DNA from: Siphonodentalium dalli
Taxonomy: Eukaryota > Mollusca > Scaphopoda > Gadilida > Siphonodentaliidae
Reading direction: 5' to 3'
Assembly: GCA_032622095.1 (NCBI GenBank)
Contig: CP136068.1
Span: forward strand, 62,144,025-62,208,024
Length of the DNA: 64,000 bases
Shown: one piece after another, positions 36,601 through 47,468 of the stretch
How the letters are laid out: the number at the start of each line of letters is the position of its first letter
How positions within the stretch are numbered: position 1 is the first letter of the stretch
The notes under the pieces: generated by a model
Databases searched by the model: none
Told to the model about the DNA's origin: nothing
Seen by the model: the letters and a program-made list of their open reading frames with translations, nothing else
Program-made: the position numbers and the translations under genes

Positions 36601-39600
36601 CTGTCCACTCTAATATGGGTTCCTCCCTGTTCACTCTTATATGAGTTCCTCCCTGTCCACTCTAATATGGGTTCCTCCCTGTTCACTCTTATATGAGTTC
36701 CTGCGTGTCCACTCGTTTATGAGTTGCTCCCTGTCCACTCGTATATGAGTTGCTCCCTGTCCACTCTTTTATGAGTTGCTCCCTGTCCACTCTTTTATGA
36801 GTTGCTCCCTGTCCACTCTTTTATCAGTTGCTCCCTGTCCACTCTTATATGAGTTCCTGCCTGTCCACTCTTATATGAGTTCCTCCCTGTCCACTCTTAT
36901 GAGTTCCTCCCTGTCCACTCTAATATGAGTTGCTGACTGTCCACTCTTATATGAGTTCCTGCCTGTCCACTCTTATATGAGTTCCTCCCTGTCCACTAGT
37001 ATATGAGTTGCTGCCTGCCACTAGTATATGAGTTCATCCATGTCCACTCTTATATGAGTTGCTGTCTGTCCACTCTTATATGAGTTCCTCCCTGTCCGCT
37101 CTTATATGAGTTGCTGACTGTCCACTCTTATATTAGTTCCTCCCTGTCCACTCTTATATTAGTTCCTCCCTGTCCACTCTTATATTAGTTCCTCCCTGTC
37201 CACTCTTATATTAGTTCCTCCCTGTCCACTCATATATTAGTTCCTCCCTGTCCTCTCTTATGAGTTCCTCCCTGTCCACTATTATATGAGTTGCTGCCTG
37301 TCCACTCGTATATGAGTTCCAGCCTGTCCACTCGTATATGAGTTCCAGCCTGTCCACTCTTATATGAGTTCCTGCCTGTCCACTCTTATGAGTTCCTCCA
37401 TGTCCACTCTTATGAGTTCCTCCCTGTCCACTCTTATGAGTTCCTCCCTGTCCACTCTTATGAGTTCCTCCCTGTCCACTCTTATATGAATTCCTGCATG
37501 TCCACTCTTATAAGAGTTCTTCCCTGTCCACTCTTATATGAGTTCCTCCCTGTCAACTCTTATGAGTTCCTCCCTGTACACTGCTATATGAGTTCCTCCC
37601 TGTCAACTCTTATGAGTTCCTCCCTGTACACTCTTATATGAGTTCCTGCCTGTCCACTCTTATATGGGTTCCTCCCTGTTCACTCTTATATGAGTTCCTC
37701 CCTGTCCACTCTTATATGAGTTCCTCCCTGTCCACTCTTATATGAGTTCCTCCCTGTCCACTCTTATATGAGTTCCTCGCTGTCCACTCTTATATGAGTT
37801 CCTCCCTGTCCACTCTTATGAGTTCCTCCCTGTCCACTCTAATATGAGTTCCTCCCTGTCCATCTTATATGAGTTCCTCCCTGTCCACTCTAATATGAGT
37901 TCCTCCCTGTCCACTCTAATATGAGTTCCTGCATGTCCACTCGCATATGAGTTCGTCCCTGTTCACTCTTATATGAGTTCCTGCCTGTCCACTCTTATAT
38001 GAGTTCCTCTCTGTCCACTCTTATATGAGTTCCTCCCTGTCCACTCTTATATGAGTTCCTCCCTGTCCACTCTTATATGAGTTCCTGCGTGTCCACTCTT
38101 ATATGAGTTCCTGCGTGTCCACTCTTATATGAGTTGCTCCCTGTCCACTAGTATATGAGTTGCTCCCTGTCCACTCTTTTATGAGTTGCTCCCTGTCCAC
38201 TCTTTTATGAGTTGCTCCCTGTCCACTCTTTTATGAGTTGCTCCCTGTCCACTCTTATATGAGTTGCTGACTGTCCACTCTTATATTAGTTCCTCCCTGT
38301 CCACTCTTATATTAGTTCCTCCCTGTCCACTCTTATATTAGTTCCTCCCTGTCCACTCTTATATTAGTTCCTCCCTGTCCACTCTTATATTAGTTCCTCC
38401 ATGTACACTCATATATTAGTTCCTCCCTGTCCTCTCTTATGAGTTCCTCCCTGTCCACTATTATATGAGTTGCTGCCTGTCCACTCGTATATGAGTTCCA
38501 GCCTGTCCACTCGTATATGAGTTCCAGCCTGTCCACTCTTATATGAGTTCCTGCCTGTCCACTCTTATGAGTTCATCCATGTCCACTCTTATGAGTTCCT
38601 CCCTGTCCACTCTTATGAGTTCCTCCATATCCACTCTTATGAGTTCCTCCCTGTCCACTCTTATATGAATTCCTGCATGTCCACTCTTATATGAGTTCTT
38701 CCCTGTCCACTCTTATATGAGTTCCTCCCTGTCAACTCTTATGAGTTCCTCCCTGTACACTGCTATATGAGTTCCTGCCTGTCCACTCTTATATGAGTTC
38801 CTGCCTGTCCACTCTTATATGAGTTCCTGCCTGTCCACTCTTATATGGGTTCCTCCCTGTTCACTCTTATATGAGTTCCTCCCTGTCCACTCTTATATGA
38901 GTTCCTCCCTGTCCACTCTTATATGAGTTCCTCCCTGTCCACTCTTATATGAGTTCCTCGCTGTCCACTCTTATATGAGTTCCTCCCTGTCCACTCTTAT
39001 GAGTTCCTCCCTGTCCACTCTAATATGAGTTCCTCCCTGTCCATCTTATATGAGTTCCTCCCTGTCCACTCTAATATGAGTTCCTCCCTGTCCACTCTAA
39101 TATGAGTTCCTGCATGTCCACTCGCATATGAGTTCCTCCCTGTTCACTCTTATATGAGTTCCTGCCTGTCCACTCTTATATGAGTTCCTCTCTGTCCACT
39201 CTTATATGAGTTCCTCCCTGTCCACTCTTATATGAGTTCCTCCCTGTCCACTCTTATATGAGTTCCTGCGTGTCCACTCTTATATGAGTTCCTGCGTGTC
39301 CACTCTTATATGAGTTGCTCCCTGTCCACTCGTATATGAGTTGCTCCCTGTCCACTCTTTTATGAATTGCTCCCTGTCCACTCTTTTATGAGTTGCTCCC
39401 TGTCCACTCTTTTATGAGTTGCTCCCTGTCCACTCTTATATGAGTTGCTGACTGTCCACTCTTATATGAGTTCCTGCCTGTCCACTCTTATATGAGTTCC
39501 TCCCTGTCCACTAGTATATGAGTTGCTGCCTGCCACTAGTATATGAGTTCATCCATGTCCACTCTTATATGAGTTGCTGTCTGTCCACTCTTATATGAGT

Positions 39601-39602
39601 TC
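33618..39602. repeat. Higher-order region with a 2,410-bp tandem pair
   Basis: From the marker at 33618 there is no CTCACAG until 39603. The interval contains two similar passes, about 34410-36820 and 36830-39230. The TTATCAGTTG monomer is at 34411 and 36831 (offset 2,420), TAAGAGTTCT at 35101 and 37511 (2,410), and TTCGTCCCTG at 35542 and 37952 (2,410). These passes resemble 11.9-13.6 kb, where the same two rare variants occur together (offset about 22.6 kb). Near 36560-36700 the doubled TAATATGGG monomers mark a local rearrangement. Confidence 0.76.
36150..36330 (-). repeat. Run of 24-bp monomers, open on minus strand
   Basis: This stretch is dominated by 24-bp monomers (CTTATGAG in place of CTTATATGAG). 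Since 24 is divisible by three, the minus strand reads the octapeptide ELIRVDRE repeatedly without a stop, giving a 64-codon open frame (36129-36323). It ends when 26-bp monomers return. There is no sign of a real gene: the frame depends only on monomer length and no conserved start context is visible. Confidence 0.8.
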
Positions 39603-41661
39603 CTCACAGTCCACTCTTATATGAGTTCCTCATTGTCCACTCTTATATGAGTCCCTCATTTTCCACTCTTATATGAGTTCCTCCCAGTCCACTCTTATAT
39701 GAATTGTTGCCTGTCCACTATTATATGAGTCCCAGCCTGTCCACTCTTATATGAATTCCTGCATGTCCACTCTTATATGAGTTCTTCCCTGTCCACTGTT
39801 ATATGAGTTCCTCCCTGTCCACTCTTATTTGAGATCCTCCCTGTCCACTTTTATATGAGTTCAAGCTTGTCCACTCTTATATGAGTTCCTCCCTGTCCAC
39901 TCTTATATGAGTTCCTCCCTGTCCACTCTTATGAGTTCCTCCCTGTCCACTCTAATATGAGTTGCTGAGTGTCCACTCTTATATGAGTTCCTGCCTGTCC
40001 ACTCTTATATGAGTTCCTCCCTGTCCACTAGTATATGAGTTGCAGCCTGCCACTAGTATATGAGTTCATCCATGTCCACTCTTATATGAGTTGATGTCTG
40101 TCCACTCTTATTTGAGTTCCTCCCTGTCCACTCTTATATGAGTTGCTGACTGTCCACTTTTATATGAATTCCTGCCTGTCCACTCTTAAGAGTTCCAGCC
40201 TGTCCACTCTTATATGAGTTCCTCCCTGTCCACTCTTATATTAGTTCCTCCCTGTCCACTCTTATATTAATTCCTCCCTGTCCACTCTTATATTAGTTCC
40301 TCCCTGTCCACTCTTATATTAGTTCCTCCCTGTCCACTCTTATATTAGTTCCTCCATGTACACTCATATATTAGTTCCTCCCTGTCCTCTTTTATGAGTT
40401 CATCCCTGTCCACTATTATATGAGTTGCTGCCTGTCCACTCGTATATGAGTTCCAGCCTGTCCACTCGTATATGAGTTCCAGCCTGTCCACTCTTATATG
40501 AGTTCCTGCCTGTCCACTCTTATGAGTTCCTCCATGTCCACTCTTATGAGTTTCTCCCTGTCCACTCTTATGAGTTCCTCCCTGTCCACTCTTATGAGTT
40601 CCTCCCTGTCCACTCTTATATGAATTCCTGCATGTCCACTCTTATATGAGTTCTTCCCTGTCCACTCTTATATGAGTTCCTCCCTGTCAACGCTTATGAG
40701 TTCCTCCCTGTAAACTGCTATATGAGTTCCTGCCTGTCCACTCTTATATGAGTTCCTGCCTGTCCACTCTTATATGAGTTCCTGCCTGTCCACTCTTATA
40801 TGGGTTCCTCCCTGTTCACTCTTATATGAGTTCCTCCCTGTCCACTCTTATATGAGTTCCTCCCTGTCCACTCTTATATGAGTTCCTCCCTGTCCACTCT
40901 TATATGAGTTCCTCCCTGTCCACTCTTATATGAGTTCCTCCCTGTCCACTATTATGAGTTCCTCCCTGTCCACTCTAATATGAGTTCCTCCCTGTCCATC
41001 TTATATGAGTTCCTCCCTGTCCACTCTAATATGAGTTCCTCCCTGTCCACTCTAATATGAGTTCCTGCATGTCCACTCCCATATGAGTTCCTCACTGTTC
41101 ACTCTTATATGAGTTCCTGCCTGTCCACTCTTATATGAGTTCCTCTCTGTCCACTCTTATATGAGTTCCTCCCTGTCCACTCTTATATGAGTTCCTCCCT
41201 GTCCACTCTTATATGAGTTCCTGCGTGTCCACTCTTAGATGAGTTCCTGCGTGTCCACTCTTATATGAGTTGCTCCCTGTCCACTCGTATATGAGTTGCT
41301 CCATGTCCACTCTTTTATGAGTTGCTCACTGTCCACTCTTTTATGAGTTGCTCCCTGTCCACTCTTTTATGAGTTGCTCCCTGTCCACTCTTATATGAGT
41401 TGCTGACTGTCCACTCTTATATGAGTTCCTGCCTGTCCACTCTTATATGAGTTCCTCCATGTCCACTAGTATATGAGTTGCTGCCTGCCACTAGTATATG
41501 AGTTCATCCATGTCCACTCTTATATGAGTTGCTGTCTGTCCACTCTTACATGAGTTCCTCCCTGTCCACTCTTATATGAGTTGCTGCATGTCCATTCTTA
41601 TATGAATTCATCCTTGTCCACTCTTATATTAGTTCCTCCCTGTCCACTCTTATATGAGTTC
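39603..41661. repeat. Full higher-order unit, 2,059 bp (copy 3)
   Basis: The third exact-length unit is offset 24,909 bp from 14694-16752. The offset is the same at both markers and at private variants: TTCAAGCTTG (14951 and 39860) and CATATGAGTT of the CTCC-type monomer (16171 and 41080). It has TTGATGTCTG near 40090 and a GTCAACGCTTATGAG variant near 40685 of its own. Confidence 0.87.
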
Positions 41662-44464
41662 CTCACAGTCCACTCTTATATGAGTTCCTCATTGTCCACT
41701 CTTATATGAGTCCCTCATTGTCCACTCTTATATGAGTTCCTCCCAGTCCACTCTTATATGAGTTGTTGCCTGTCCACTATTATATGAGTCCCAGCCTGTC
41801 CACTCTTATATGAGTTCTTCCCTGTCCACTGTTATATGAGTTCCTCCCTGTCCACTCTTATTTGAGATCCTCCCTGTCCACTCTTATATGAGTTCCAGCC
41901 TGTCCACTCTTATATGAGTTCCTCTCTGTCCACTCTTATATGAGTTCCTCCCTGTCCACTCTTATGAGTTCCTCCCTGTCCACTCTAATATGAGTTGCTG
42001 ACTGTCCACTCTTATATGAGTTCCTGCCTGTCCACTCTTATATGAGTTCCTCCCTGTCCACTAGTATATGAGTTGCTGCCTGCCACTAGTATATGAGTTC
42101 ATCCATGTCCACTCTTATATGAGTTGCTGTCTGTCCACTCTTATATGAGTTCCTCCCTGTCCACTCTTATATGAGTTGCTGACTGTCCACTCTTATATGA
42201 ATTCCTGCCTGTCCACTCTTATGAGTTCCAGCCTGTCCACTCTTATATGAGTTCCTCCCTGTCCACTCTTATATTAGTTCCTCCCTGTCCACTCTTATAT
42301 TAGTTCCTCCCTGTCCACTCTTATATTAGTTCCTCCCTGTCCACTCTTATATTAGTTCCTCCCTGTCCACTCTTATATTAGTTCCTCCATGTACACTCAT
42401 ATATTAGTTCCTCCATGTACACTCATATATTAGTTCCTCCCTGTCCACTCGTATATGAGTTCCTGCCTGTCCACTCGTATATGAGTTCCAGCCTGTCCAC
42501 TCTTATATGAGTTCCTGCCTGTTCACTCTTATGAGTTCTTCCATGTCCACTCTTATGAGTTCCTCCCTGTCCAATCTTATGAGTTCCTCCCTGTCCACTC
42601 TTATGAGTTCCTCCCTGTCCACTATTATATGAATTCCTGCATGTCCACTCTTATATGAGTTCTTCCCTGTCCACTCTTATATGAGTTCCTCCCTGTCAAC
42701 TCTTATGAGTTCCTCCCTTTACACTGCTATATGAGTTCCTGTCCACTCTTATATGAGTTCCTCCCTGTCCACTCTTATATGAGTTCCTCCCTGTCAACTC
42801 TTATATGAGTTCCTCCCTGTCCACTCTTATGAGTTCCTCCCTGTCCACTCTAATATGAGTTCCTCCCTGTCCATCTTATATGAGTTCCTCCCTGTCCACT
42901 CTAATATGAGTTCCTCCCTGTCCATCTTATATGAGTTCCTCCCTGTCCACTCTAATATGAGTTCCTCCCTGTCCACTCTATTATGAGTTCCTGCATGTCC
43001 ACTCGCATATGAGTTCCTCCCTGTTCACTCTTATATGAGTTCCTGCCTGTCCAATCTTATATGAGTTCCTCTCTGTCCACTCTTATATGAGTTCCTCCCT
43101 GTCCACTCTTATATGAGTTCCCGCGTGTCCACTCTTATATGAGTTCCTGCGTGTCCACTCTTATATGAGTTGCTCCCTGTCCACTCTTTTATGAGTTGCT
43201 CCCTGTCCACTCTTTTATGAGTTGCTCCCTGTCCACTCTTTTATGAGTTGCTACCTGTCCACTCTTATATGAGTTGCTGACTGTCCACTCTTATATGAGT
43301 TCCTGCCTGTCCACTCTTATATGAGTTCCTCCCTGTCCACGAGTATATGAGTTGCTGCCTGCCACTAGTATATGAGTTCATCCATGTCCACTCTTATATG
43401 AGTTGCTGTCTGTCCACTCTTATATGAGTTCCTCTCTGTCCACTCTTATATGAGTTCCTCCCTGTCCACTCTTATATGAGTTCCTCCCTGTCCACTCTTA
43501 TATGAGTTCCTGCGTGTCCACTCTTATATGAGTTCCTCCCTGTCCACTCTAATATGAGTTCCTCCCTGTCCATCTTATATGAGTTCCTCCCTGTCCACTC
43601 TAATATGAGTTCCTCCCAGTCCACTCTTATATGAGTTGTTGCCTGTCCACTCTTATATGAGTTCCTCCCTGTCCACTCTTATATGAGTTCTTCCCTGTCC
43701 ACTCTTATAAGTTCCTCCCTGTCCACTCTTATATGAGTTCCTCCCTATCCACTCTTTTATGAGTTGCTCCCTGTCCACTCTTTTATGAGTTGCTCCCTGT
43801 CCACTCTTTTATGAGTTGCTCCCTGTCCACTCTTATATGAGTTGCTGACTGTCCACTCTTATATGAGTTCCTGCCTGTCCACTCCTATATGAGTTCCTCC
43901 CTGTCCACTAGTATATGAGTTGCTGCCTGCCACTAGTATATGAGTTCATCCATGTCCACTCTTATATGAGTTGCTGTCTGTCCACTCTTATATGAGTTCC
44001 TCCCAGTCCACTCTTATATGAGTTCCTCCCTGTCCACTCTTATATGAGTTCCTCCCTGTCCACTCTTATGAGTTCCTCCCTGTCCACTCTTATATGAGTT
44101 CCTCCCTGTCCATTCTTTTATGAGTTGCTCCCTGTCCACTCTTTTATGAGTTGCTCCCTGTCCACTCTTTTATGAGTTGCTCCCTGTCCACTCTTATATG
44201 AGTTGCTGACTGTCCACTCTTATATGAGTTCCTGACTGTCCACTCTTATATGAGTTCCTCCCTGTCCACTAGTATATGAGTTGCTGCCTGCCACTAGTAT
44301 ATGAGTTCATCCATGTCCACTCTTATATGAGTGGCTGTCTGTCCACTCTTATATGAGTTCCTCCCTGTCCACTCTTATATGAGTTGCTGCATGTCCACTC
44401 TTATATGAATTCATCCTTGTCCACTCTTATATTAGTTCCTCCCTGTCCACTCTTATATGAGTTC
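41662..44464. repeat. Higher-order unit with deletion and shuffled tail (2,803 bp)
   Basis: The first kilobase follows the doubled-GTACACTCATATATTAG type of unit (about 42395-42435). At about 42730 a monomer is abnormally short (TTCCTG runs straight into TCCACTC). The TGCCTG, TATGGG and some consensus monomers that normally follow are missing, so a deletion joined two places in the unit. Near 42860-42960 the CCATCTTATATGAG monomer is duplicated. From 42976 the region copies 29281 onward at 13,695 bp. Confidence 0.76.
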
Positions 44465-47312
44465 CTCACAGTCCACTCTTATATGAGTTCCTCATTGTCC
44501 ACTCTTATATGAGTCCCTCATTTTCCACTCTTATATGAGTTCCTCCCAGTCCACTCTTATATGAGTTCCTGCCTGTCCACTCTTATATGAGTTCCTGCCT
44601 GTCCACTCTTATATGGGTTCCTCCCTGTTCACTCTTATATGGGTTCCTCCCTGTCCACTCTTATATGAGTTCCTCCCTGTCCACTCTTATATGAGTTCCT
44701 CCCTGTCCACTCTTATATGAGTTCCTCTCTGTCCACTCTTATATGAGTTCCTCCCTGTCCACTCTTATGAGTTCCTCCCTGTCCACTCTAATATGAGTTC
44801 CTCCCTGTCCATCTTATATGAGTTCCTCCCTGTCCACTCTAATATGAGTTCCTCCCTGTCCACTCTAATATGAGTTCCTGCATGTCCTCTCGCGTATGAG
44901 TTCCTCCCTGTTCACTCTTATATGAGTTCCTGCCTGTCCACTCTTATATGAGTTCCTCTCTGTCCACTCTTATATGAGTTCCTCCCTGTCCACTCTTATA
45001 TGAGTTCCTCCCTGTCCACTCTTATATGAGTTCCTGCGTGTCCACTCTTATATGAGTTCCTGCGTGTCCACTCTTATATGAGTTGCTCCCTGTCCACTCG
45101 TATATGAGTTGCTCCCTGTCCACTCTTTTATGAGTTGCTCCCTGTCCACTATTTTATGAGTTGCTCCCTGTCCACTCTTTTATGAGTTGCTCCCTGTCCA
45201 CTCTTATATGAGTTGCTGACTGTCCACTCTTATATGAGTTCCTGCCTGTCCACTCTTATATGAGTTCCTCCCTGTCCACTAGTATATGAGTTGCTGCCTG
45301 CCACTAGTATATGAGTTCATCCATGTCCACTCTTATTTGAGTTGCTGTCTGTCCACTCTTATATGAGTTCCTCCCTGTCCACTCTTATATGAGTTGCTGC
45401 ATGTCCACTCTTATATGAATTCATCCTTGTCCACTCTTAAATTAGATCCTCCCTGTCCACTCTTATATGAGTTCCTCACAGTCCACTCTTATATGAGTTC
45501 CTCATTGTCCACTCTTATATGAGTCCGTCATTGTCCACTCTTATATGAGTTCCTCCCAGTCCACTCTTATATGAGTTGTTGCCTGTCCACTATTATATGA
45601 GTCCCAGCCTGTCCACTCTTATATGAATTCCTGCATGTCCACTCTTATATGAGTTCTTCCCTGTCCACTGTTATATGAGTTCCTCCCTGTCCACTCTTAT
45701 ATGAGTTGCTGACTGTCCACTCTTATATGAGTTCCTGCCTGTCCACTCTTATATGAGTTCCTGCCTGTCCACTAGTATATGAGTTGCTGCCTGCCACTAG
45801 TATATGAGTTCATCCATGTCCACTCTTATATGAGTTGCTGTCTGTCCACTCTTATATGAGTTCCTCCCAGTCCACTCTTATATGAGTTCCTCCCTGTCCA
45901 CTCTTATATGAGTTCCTCCCTGTCCACTCTTATGAGTTCCTCCCTGTCCACTCTTATATGAGTTCCTCCCTGTCTACTCTTTTATGAGTTGCTCCCTGTC
46001 CACTCTTTTATGAGTTGCTCCCTGTCCACTCTTTTATGAGTTGCTCCCTGTCCACTCTTATATGAGTTGCTGACTGTCCACTCTTATATGAGTTCCTTCC
46101 TGTCCACTCTTATATGAGTTCCTCCCTGTCCACCAGTATATGAGTTGCTGCCTGCCACTAGTATATGAGTTCATCCATGTCCACTCTTATATGAGTTGCT
46201 GTCTGTCCACTCTTATATGAGTTCCTCCCTGTCCACTCTTATATGAGTTGCTGCATGTCCACTCTTATATGAATTCATCCTTGTCCACTCTTATATTAGT
46301 TCCTCCCTGTCCACTCTTATATGAGTTCCTCACAGTCCACTCTTATATGAGTTCCTCATTGTCCACTCTTATATGAGTCCCTCATTTCCCACTCTTATAT
46401 GAGTTCCTCCCAGTCCACTCTTATATGAGTTCCTGCCTGTCCACTCTTATATGAGTTCCTGCCTGTCCACTCTTATATGGGTTCCTCCCTGTTCACTCTT
46501 ATATGAGTTCCTCCCTGTCCACTCTTATATGAGTTCCTCCCTGTCCACTCTTATATGAGTTCCTCCCTATCCACTCTTATATGAGTTCCTCCCTGTCCAC
46601 TCTTATGTGAGTTCCTCCCTGTCCACTCTTATGAGTTCCTCCCTGTCCACTCTAATATGAGTTCCTCCCTGTCCATCTTATATGAGATCCTCCCGGTCCA
46701 CTCTAATATGAGTTCCTCCCTGTCCACTCTAATATGAGTTCCTCCCGGTTCACTCGCATATGAGTTCCTCCCGGTTCACTCTTATATGAGTTCCTGCCTG
46801 TCCACTCTTATATGAGTTCCTCTCTGTCCACTCTTATATGAGTTCCTCCCTGTCCACTCTTATATGAGTTCCTCCCTGTCCACTATTATATGAGTTCCTG
46901 CGTGTCCACTCTTATATGAGTTCCTGCGTGTCCACTCTTATATGAGTTGCTCCCTGTCCACTCGTATATGAGTTGCTCCCTGTCCACTCTTTTATGAGTT
47001 GCTCCCTGTCCACTATTTTATGAGTTGCTCCCTGTCCACTCTTATATGAGTTGCTGACTGTCCACTCTTATATGAGTTCCTGCCTGTCCACTCTTATATG
47101 AGTTCCTCCCTGTCCACTAGTATATGAGTTGCTGCCTGCCACTAGTATATGAGTTCATCCATGTCCACTCTTATATGAGTTGCTGTCTGTCCACTCTTAT
47201 ATGAGTTCCTCCCTGTCCACTCTTATATGAGTTGCTGCATGTCCACTCTTATATGAATTCATCCTTGTCCACTCTTATATTAGTTCCTCCCTGTCCACTC
47301 TTATATGAGTTC
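44465..47312. repeat. Three short modules, second copy (1,010, 854, 984 bp)
   Basis: CTCACAG markers at 44465, 45475, 46329 and 47313 reproduce the spacing at 30770-33618 exactly, each 13,695 bp downstream. The private marks are also shared: CCTCTCGCGT at 44886, TTCCCACTCT at 46386, AGTCCGTCATTG near 45525 and CCCGGTTCACTCGC near 46745. Copies differ by scattered substitutions only. Confidence 0.84.
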
Positions 47313-47468
47313 CTCACAGTCCACTCTTATATGAGTTCCTCATTGTCCACTCTTATATGAGTCCCTCATTGTCCACTCTTATATGAGTTCCTCACAGTCC
47401 ACTCTTATATGAGTTCCTCATTGTCCACTCTTATATGAGTCCCTCATTGTCCACTCTTATATGAGTTC
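47313..47468. repeat. 78-bp three-monomer tandem duplication
   Basis: The three-monomer block CTCACAG, CTCATTG, AGTCCCTCATTG appears twice in succession, at 47313-47390 and 47391-47468. The copy at 33618 has the block once. The added 78 bases change the offset to the earlier duplicate from 13,695 to 13,773 from here on, as seen with TTATCAGTTG at 34411 and 48184. Confidence 0.9.
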
